From JAAYYM01 sp964483155 (GTDB lineage: Bacteria; Bacillota; Clostridia; Lachnospirales; Lachnospiraceae): 47,355 bases of DNA. Positions 42,557 through 47,355 of this stretch are shown here, piece by piece. The stretch's first letter is position 1. Every line of letters begins with the position of its first letter. The notes beneath the pieces were generated by a model. The model was not told the DNA's origin and ran no database searches. It worked only from the letters and a program-made list of their open reading frames with translations. The stretch lies in assembly GCA_964483155.1 (NCBI GenBank), contig CAZAAC010000017.1:1-47355 (forward strand). Reading direction: 5' to 3'. Both the position numbers and the translations under genes were made by a program.

Positions 42557-43300
42557 CTATTCCCATCTAAAAAATTTGATAGATCCAATAATAAACATTA
42601 TTGCCATAACCAACATCAGAATGACAGATATCCATATGTTTCCCATATCTGTTCCAAGAGTTGCTGCCTTAAGTATCTTTATCCCTTGTGTAAGTGGCAT
42701 TACATCAACTATCTTCTGCATGATATCCGGCATTACTTCATATGGAAGTGTGGCACCAGAAAATACTAGCATCGGAAAGTAGAGAACAGAAGCAATAATA
42801 GAAGCTTTTTTACTGTTTTTAGCAATTCCTCCTACAAACATGCCGACACTCAGCATAGATATCAGTACCAACAACCAGCCTGCCATAAATAATAAAACGG
42901 AACCCTTCATTGAAAACTTCCAGAATACCTTTGCAATCAACCATAATATTACTACAGATAATGCCGAATATAAAGAATATATCGTAAGATGCACAAATAA
43001 AATCTTTGCAGGACTTACTGGTGTTACCTTGAATCTTTTCAGTATTTTTTTCTCTCGATAGTCTGCTACCAGTATTGGAAGTCCCATAATTCCACCTGCA
43101 CATATTGCTATGGAACAAAGTCCACCAAAAGATTGTTCTATAAATGTATATTCGGCTCCATCAAAGGCCGGCTTGGTTCCATATATGATTCCCAGAATAG
43201 TAATTATTACTACTGGCATTATAATTGCAAATATTACCATATTCATATCACGTATGGATAGTTTACCTTCTATTTTCAGCATTGTACAAAATGATTTCAT
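42557..43300 (-). CDS. ABC-2 type transporter permease (DrrB-like)
   Basis: 247 residues from ATG 43300, with AGGAG six bases upstream; the stop of the ATPase gene is 1 base before. Six membrane segments with 'MLVFSGATLPYEVMPDIMQK' and 'IVDVMPLTQGIKILKAATLG', which are typical of drug/polyketide exporters of the ABC-2 group. Confidence 0.9.
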   Translation of the reverse strand: MKSFCTMLKIEGKLSIRDMNMVIFAIIMPVVIITILGIIYGTKPAFDGAEYTFIEQSFGGLCSIAICAGGIMGLPILVADYREKKILKRFKVTPVSPAKILFVHLTIYSLYSALSVVILWLIAKVFWKFSMKGSVLLFMAGWLLVLISMLSVGMFVGGIAKNSKKASIIASVLYFPMLVFSGATLPYEVMPDIMQKIVDVMPLTQGIKILKAATLGTDMGNIWISVILMLVMAIMFIIGSIKFFRWE

Positions 43301-43301
43301 C

Positions 43302-44027
43302 TTACACTCCTTCTTTCGAATCATCTGTTAACCAGAGATATGCATCTTCAAATTTATCATAAGGGCTCGCTGCAACAGCCTCTTTCACAGTCCCTTTAAA
43401 AACAGTTCTGCCTTTTTTAAGAACTAGAATATAGTCACACAGTTCCTCAACTTCATCCATAAAATGAGACGTCAGAACCATCGTTATGCCTTCTTCTTTC
43501 AGTGACTTAAGGATTTTCCATACGTCTCTTCTGGCTCTTGCATCAAGTCCTGTTGTAAGTTCATCCAGAAACACTGCCTCTGGCTTCGGCATAAATGCAA
43601 GAATAATAAATAATCTCTGCCTCTGACCTCCGGAAAGATCTTTAATAAGACTATTCTCTTTCTCTCTGATTCCAAATTTGTCCAATAAGAATTTCCAATC
43701 TGCTGGATCACGATATAAAGATGCTGTTTCCTCACAAAGTTCGTCCACTCTTATTTCAGTCTGATAATTCCCCTCCTGAAACTGTACACCTACCCTTTGG
43801 AATAGTTTTTTCCTATCTTTTGCCGGATTCATTCCCAGGATTCTAATTTCTCCCTTATCCATTTTTTTGGTTCCCAGAATACACTCTATGCTCGTACTCT
43901 TTCCTGCTCCATTTGCTCCAAGAATTCCCATTGTCTGCCCTTTTTCAAGTTCAAAATTCAAATTGTCTACCGCTATTTTTCCGTTATAAGACTTACTCAT
44001 CTGATTAATACGAATCATTGTGTTCAT
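43302..44027 (-). CDS. ABC transporter ATP-binding protein (DrrA-like)
   Basis: 241 residues from ATG 44027, which has GGAAAGGAAG eight bases upstream. Walker A 'LGANGAGKSTSIECILGT', signature 'LSGGQRQRLFIILAFM', Walker B 'AVFLDELTTGLDARARRDV' (ELTTG instead of the common EPTTG). With the ABC-2 permease it forms an exporter, followed in the same operon by a drug-sensing regulator and a UvrA-like protein. Confidence 0.93.
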   Translation of the reverse strand: MNTMIRINQMSKSYNGKIAVDNLNFELEKGQTMGILGANGAGKSTSIECILGTKKMDKGEIRILGMNPAKDRKKLFQRVGVQFQEGNYQTEIRVDELCEETASLYRDPADWKFLLDKFGIREKENSLIKDLSGGQRQRLFIILAFMPKPEAVFLDELTTGLDARARRDVWKILKSLKEEGITMVLTSHFMDEVEELCDYILVLKKGRTVFKGTVKEAVAASPYDKFEDAYLWLTDDSKEGV

Positions 44028-44157
44028 ATTGCATTCTTCCTTTCCGTTTATCTTCATGTATTAGTCTACCTTGTAGCAATTCAAAAATCTCGACTTTTTT
44101 TGCTAAACAAAGATGGTCTTGCTATTCTGGTTATTATCACTAACATGCAATCTGTAG

Positions 44158-44186
44158 TTGACAAACGATTTACTTTTGTATAACAT
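44158..44186 (+). promoter_or_regulatory. Candidate promoter of the TetR/hydrolase unit
   Basis: A consensus TTGACA (44158-44163), 17 bases, then TAACAT (44181-44186), about 55 bases before the TetR ATG. The same 44028-44245 gap must hold the divergent ABC operon promoter, for which I see no convincing hexamers. Confidence 0.45.
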
Positions 44187-44245
44187 ATTTACTATAAACG
44201 TATATTTTCAGTTTTTCGTAAATACAACATGAAAGATGTGTGATT

Positions 44246-44794
44246 ATGAGTACAAAATCGAAAAAGTATATTTCATTGCTTGAAACAGCAAAAACCTTGT
44301 TTTTCCGCCATGGTATCCGAAGAGTCACCATCGAGGAAATCTGTGCGGAATCGAAGGTCAGCAAAGTCACCTTTTATAAATACTTCAAAGACAAAAATGA
44401 TTTGATCCGGGTAATACGGGAAGAGCTGACGCAGATTGGCTTCGCGAGATTGGATGAAATCAATGCCCTTCCCTTATCCTATCCGGAAAAAGTTGAGAGC
44501 ATGACAGCCTGGAGGATGCAGTTTTTTGCATCGATGCAGGGTGATTTCATTAAAGAGATTATTGATATCAACTCCGTTTCCGAAGAAATCAAGCAACGGT
44601 ATCTCGCAAACATCCGGCAGGCACAAGCGGAGGGCGAGATTGATCCTACCCTATCACCGGAATTGATTTGGCTTGTCACAGAAAAATTCAACGAGATTGT
44701 TAAAGATGGCAACTGGGAAAACTATCTGCCTGATCACATACAGGTGCAGGCGCAGTTAAGACAAATGTATTTTTATGGGCTGTTAAAGAGATAA
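44246..44794 (+). CDS. TetR family transcriptional regulator
   Basis: 182 residues; the start is ATG 44246 or GTG 44240, neither with a strong ribosome binding site. The N-terminal TetR HTH is 'TLFFRHGIRRVTIEEICAES' then 'KVSKVTFYKYFKDKNDLIRV'. The C-terminal helices form the ligand/dimer domain. It precedes an alpha/beta hydrolase by 21 bases, probably regulating it and possibly the divergent ABC exporter. Some blocks are more GC-rich than neighbouring genes. Confidence 0.92.
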   Translation: MSTKSKKYISLLETAKTLFFRHGIRRVTIEEICAESKVSKVTFYKYFKDKNDLIRVIREELTQIGFARLDEINALPLSYPEKVESMTAWRMQFFASMQGDFIKEIIDINSVSEEIKQRYLANIRQAQAEGEIDPTLSPELIWLVTEKFNEIVKDGNWENYLPDHIQVQAQLRQMYFYGLLKR

Positions 44795-44815
44795 AAGCGC
44801 TTTGGGAGGTGCAAA

Positions 44816-45949
44816 ATGACAGAGAATAAAGTAAAATTTCCTATCGGCTATTACCGGTTTCATAATCAAAATGTGTTTAACTATCAGTTAAATCGCTGGC
44901 ACTCCATTGGGTTGGCCGAATATGACGATTGTGTCAGAATGAGCAAAGAGATCAAGACTTTTCAAGACTGGACGGAGACAATGACACGGTTTGCCGCGCG
45001 TGCAGAACAAGAAGGCCGACTTCTGAATGCGGCCGTATACTATCGCTCGTCGGAATTTTATACAACCTATGATATCGCTCGAAAAGAATCCATCTATGAC
45101 AAGTTCTCCGCTGTTTTCTACAAAGCTGTCAACAAAGAGCATTTCACAAGAGAGATGATACCCTACGAGAACGGCCAAATACCTGTCCTGCGATTTGATG
45201 CCGTTGGTCCGAAGAAAGGGACCGTCCTTCTTCATGGTGGATTCGATTCCTTTGTGGAGGAATGGTTCTTCATCTTGAAATATCTTTCACAGAACGGTTT
45301 TGAAGCCATCGGATTTGAAGGTCCTGGCCAGGGACATATGCTGATCAAGCAGGGCATCCCACTGGATTATCGTTGGGAAAGACCAGTAAAAGCTATTCTT
45401 GACCACTATTCCATTGATGATGCAGCCATATTCGGTTTATCGATGGGTGGATGGTTTTGCCTGCGAGCCGCCGCTTTTGAACCGAGAATCAAGCACGTTA
45501 TTGCATCTGGCCACGCAATCGATTATTCAAGAATCCCGCCTGCGCTTGCCCGGGCGATGATGATGTTTTTCATTAAACACATGCGCAAATATACGGCTGA
45601 CTCCTTCGTCAAAGTCAGCGAAAAGCAAAATATCCAAGGCTGGCAGACGAAGCAACTGTCCCACATTACGAAAAAGGCGCCTTTGGAATCCTTCGAGTAC
45701 TCCCTGAATCTGAACGCTGAAAATTTATCCTGTGACCGAATCACACAGGATGTCTTATATTTCTCCGGTCAGCACGACCACTTTATTCCGATCAAGATGC
45801 ACATGAAGCAAGTCGCCTTGTTAAAGAATGCGAAATCGCTTGAGGAGAAGATTTATACAAAACCTGAGCACGCGGATCATCATTGTCAGGTTGGCAATAT
45901 CGGACTAATGCTTCAAGATGTAACAAACTGGCTCACGAAAAAGGTTTAG
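44816..45949 (+). CDS. Alpha/beta hydrolase (FrsA/dipeptidyl-peptidase-like)
   Basis: 377 residues with a helical N-terminal region (about 1-110) and an alpha/beta hydrolase core. The nucleophile elbow GLSMGG places Ser209; the oxyanion-hole region is 'VLLHGGFDSFVEEW'; the catalytic Asp is in 'FSGQHDHFIP' and the His in 'PEHADHHCQVGN'. GGAGG is 7 bases before the ATG. Base composition is higher in GC than the surrounding genes (two 60-base samples gave 48% and 53% against 37% in the ABC gene), suggesting recent transfer. Substrate unknown; detoxification of an ester or lactone is possible. Confidence 0.88.
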   Translation: MTENKVKFPIGYYRFHNQNVFNYQLNRWHSIGLAEYDDCVRMSKEIKTFQDWTETMTRFAARAEQEGRLLNAAVYYRSSEFYTTYDIARKESIYDKFSAVFYKAVNKEHFTREMIPYENGQIPVLRFDAVGPKKGTVLLHGGFDSFVEEWFFILKYLSQNGFEAIGFEGPGQGHMLIKQGIPLDYRWERPVKAILDHYSIDDAAIFGLSMGGWFCLRAAAFEPRIKHVIASGHAIDYSRIPPALARAMMMFFIKHMRKYTADSFVKVSEKQNIQGWQTKQLSHITKKAPLESFEYSLNLNAENLSCDRITQDVLYFSGQHDHFIPIKMHMKQVALLKNAKSLEEKIYTKPEHADHHCQVGNIGLMLQDVTNWLTKKV

Positions 45950-45963
45950 GCAGTATCAACACA

Positions 45964-46386
45964 TTACGCCTTTGGTCCCACAATTTTCAGAGCAAAGTCG
46001 GTTGCTTTCTTTAAATCCTTAGTGTTTGGATGCGTTAAAGATACAAATAATATAGCTCCTTTACAAACAAACTCGTCCATTACTTTAATCCCTTTTTCTT
46101 CGAGGATTCTACGCACTGCGTCCTGTCGTTGCTTACCTGAGGCGCAGCTGGTTACTAGTACTGCGTGTTTGAGTGCGGGTGCATCCATCTCCTTAATATA
46201 TGCCAATAGTTCCGGCATACTGGCTCCGCCATAAATGCCACCGACTATGAAAAGTAAGTCAATATCATGTAACGTCGGATTCTCCGTTATATTTTTTGCT
46301 TCTACATTTAAAGCCTCGCCGATTGCTTCTGCCAGTTTTTTTGAGTGTTTGGTTGTGGTTGCATATATGACGTCAATTTTCTCCAT
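45964..46386 (-). CDS. Flavodoxin domain protein
   Basis: 140 residues from ATG 46386, with AGGAGG nine bases upstream. The FMN phosphate loop is 'VIYATTTKHSKKLAEAIGEA', and 'LLFIVGGIYGGASMPELLAY' and 'VLVTSCASGKQRQD' match the flavodoxin fold. It is convergent with the hydrolase gene (14 bases apart). Probably a low-molecular-weight electron carrier, possibly unrelated to its neighbours. Confidence 0.85.
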   Translation of the reverse strand: MEKIDVIYATTTKHSKKLAEAIGEALNVEAKNITENPTLHDIDLLFIVGGIYGGASMPELLAYIKEMDAPALKHAVLVTSCASGKQRQDAVRRILEEKGIKVMDEFVCKGAILFVSLTHPNTKDLKKATDFALKIVGPKA

Positions 46387-46530
46387 TTTCAATACCTCCT
46401 GTATTCATACATTTTATAATATCACATTATTGAATTCGCTCATACCATTTTAATTCAAGCCTTTTTCGTATCTACTTTTCAAGGTTCACGGATAATAAAT
46501 TGTTCTCGTTGATAAAAATTGATTGCTTGC

Positions 46531-47355
46531 TTACTCGTTGTTTTGTTGGGACAACAAATCAACCGTCTCAACGGTACTTTCATTGTCCCAATCAAGTTCC
46601 TGTGTCTCTGTATCATTGAAAAATACAGGAAATTTGAACTTGATATGCTTTAAGAATCTGCCATCTTCTTGTTCTTTCTCATACAGGTGTACTTCCTCTA
46701 CGAAGCTCTTCACAAATTCTTTTTTCTCTCCATCGGTCATCTTGTCATATAGTTTATCAAAATACAGTAAGAATTGATAGACGTTATCGCCAGAAATTTT
46801 CTGCTGCTTAATGTTAAATAATCTATTNNNNNNNNNNCCATGCGTTCCTGCATATCCTGATACTTTTTATCATAATGTTTGTCCGATACGGATAAATGAT
46901 CCATTTGGGTTGCCAGCTTATTCTTGGCTCCTTGTAGCTGTTTTAGCTGCTCTTTCAAGTTGGAGTGCTCTTTCTCTAAATCTTTCGTATCCAGACTATT
47001 GCCTATTTTCTTTCGGATTTCATTTTCAAACTTTGGATTATTTACGAGTTTTCCAATAATCTCAGCAACCGCATCATTTACCTTATCTTCATTCCATTGC
47101 TTCTTATAAGTACAGTGATGACCATCAATGAAGGTTCTGTGCTTGCAGGCATAATAGAAGTAATCTTTGTATAAAGTTCCGTCTTTACGTTTCTTACGAT
47201 TGACATTTCCATACATCCCACTTCCACAGATTGGACATTTTATAATACCAGATAAAATATGCTCATGTTCAAGGCTATAAACCTTTTCATTGCCCACACT
47301 AGTTTCCTGACGTTTTTTCTGTGCCAAATTCCAGTCTTCCTCTGAAATAATTTCA
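46531..47355 (-). CDS. Large serine recombinase, C-terminal part (partial; interrupted by an assembly gap)
   Basis: The frame is open to the right edge, so the catalytic serine domain lies outside. Visible parts are a recombinase zinc ribbon ('GIIKCPICGSGMYGN' with 'YYACKHRTFIDGHHCTY'), a long coiled coil ('DLEKEHSNLKEQLKQLQGAK'), then ten Ns (46828-46837), then the C-terminal region 'NVYQFLLYFDKLYDKMTDGE' through 'LDWDNESTVETVDLL' to the stop at 46531. The sequence after the gap is in the frame of the C-terminal part, and about 15-20 residues appear to be missing, so the true gap is larger than drawn. It resembles TndX/TnpX-type recombinases of conjugative transposons. The 46387-46530 gap upstream of its stop may hold an attachment site, but none is recognised. 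Confidence 0.85.

Noticed and set aside
1..47355. CRISPR array, tRNA or rRNA genes, insertion sequence terminal repeats
   Set aside because: No regularly spaced repeats, cloverleaf-like segments, rRNA cores or transposase genes were seen on either strand; the only mobile-element gene is the partial serine recombinase.

Overview
The window is AT-rich DNA from an anaerobic, motile, low-GC Firmicute, most likely a Clostridia or Lachnospiraceae relative. This rests on the many ferredoxins and flavodoxins, class I hydroxylamine reductase, rubredoxin, strong AGGAGG ribosome binding sites, chemoreceptors and c-di-GMP enzymes. There are no rRNA or tRNA genes and no CRISPR array. Two 10-base N runs (12825-12834 and 46828-46837) show this is a draft assembly; both fall inside genes.

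Left part (1-6875): a partial AraC regulator sits downstream of an orphan PTS Enzyme I gene (ptsI). Next is a membrane chemoreceptor with three short tandem repeats in front of its promoter, divergent from a triple-PAS, GGDEF and HD-GYP c-di-GMP enzyme.

Centre (6907-25010): the main system. Twenty minus-strand genes run from 23645 down to 6907 with no gap over about 80 bp, and look like one transcription unit. In transcription order they are livKHMGF (branched-chain/amide-type ABC importer), a cytidylate kinase-like protein, an iron alcohol dehydrogenase, a class III aminotransferase, a D-2-hydroxyacid dehydrogenase-like protein, RidA, a multi-subunit flavin/iron-sulfur amine dehydrogenase, an Asp/Glu racemase-family protein, an AEC carrier, an FCD-only regulator, an EFR1 flavodoxin-ferredoxin and a terpenoid-cyclase-fold protein. 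The dehydrogenase parts are a 2Fe-2S protein, an FAD/NAD protein broken by a deletion-frameshift, a 4Fe-4S ferredoxin, a BFD-type 2Fe-2S protein and a DAO-type FAD subunit. They resemble the archaeal dye-linked proline dehydrogenase (PDH1) and HcnABC families. A LysR gene is divergent, and the shared promoter region holds two abutting TTTCAT-N11-ATGAAA dyads. I infer uptake and oxidation of an amino or imino acid, with imine clean-up by RidA and semialdehyde disposal by aminotransferase and alcohol dehydrogenase. The substrate is unknown.

Right-centre (25049-38302): a nitrosative/redox-stress block with hcp, a 54-residue rubredoxin, a two-gene permease with a ferredoxin tail and a divergent Crp/Fnr regulator. 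Then come a GT1-type glycosyltransferase, a second diguanylate cyclase, pirin, a flavodoxin/XRE/membrane-protein operon ending in a terminator, and a Ric, P1B-ATPase and HMA-chaperone operon. Last is a soluble PocR-type chemoreceptor.

Right end (38304-47355): an HxlR regulator divergent from a stand-alone pyruvate-kinase-C-like protein; a DrrABC-like resistance operon (ABC ATPase, ABC-2 permease, AraC-GyrI regulator, short UvrA); a locally GC-richer TetR and hydrolase pair; a flavodoxin; and the C-terminal part of a large serine recombinase, which runs off the edge and suggests a mobile-element boundary nearby.
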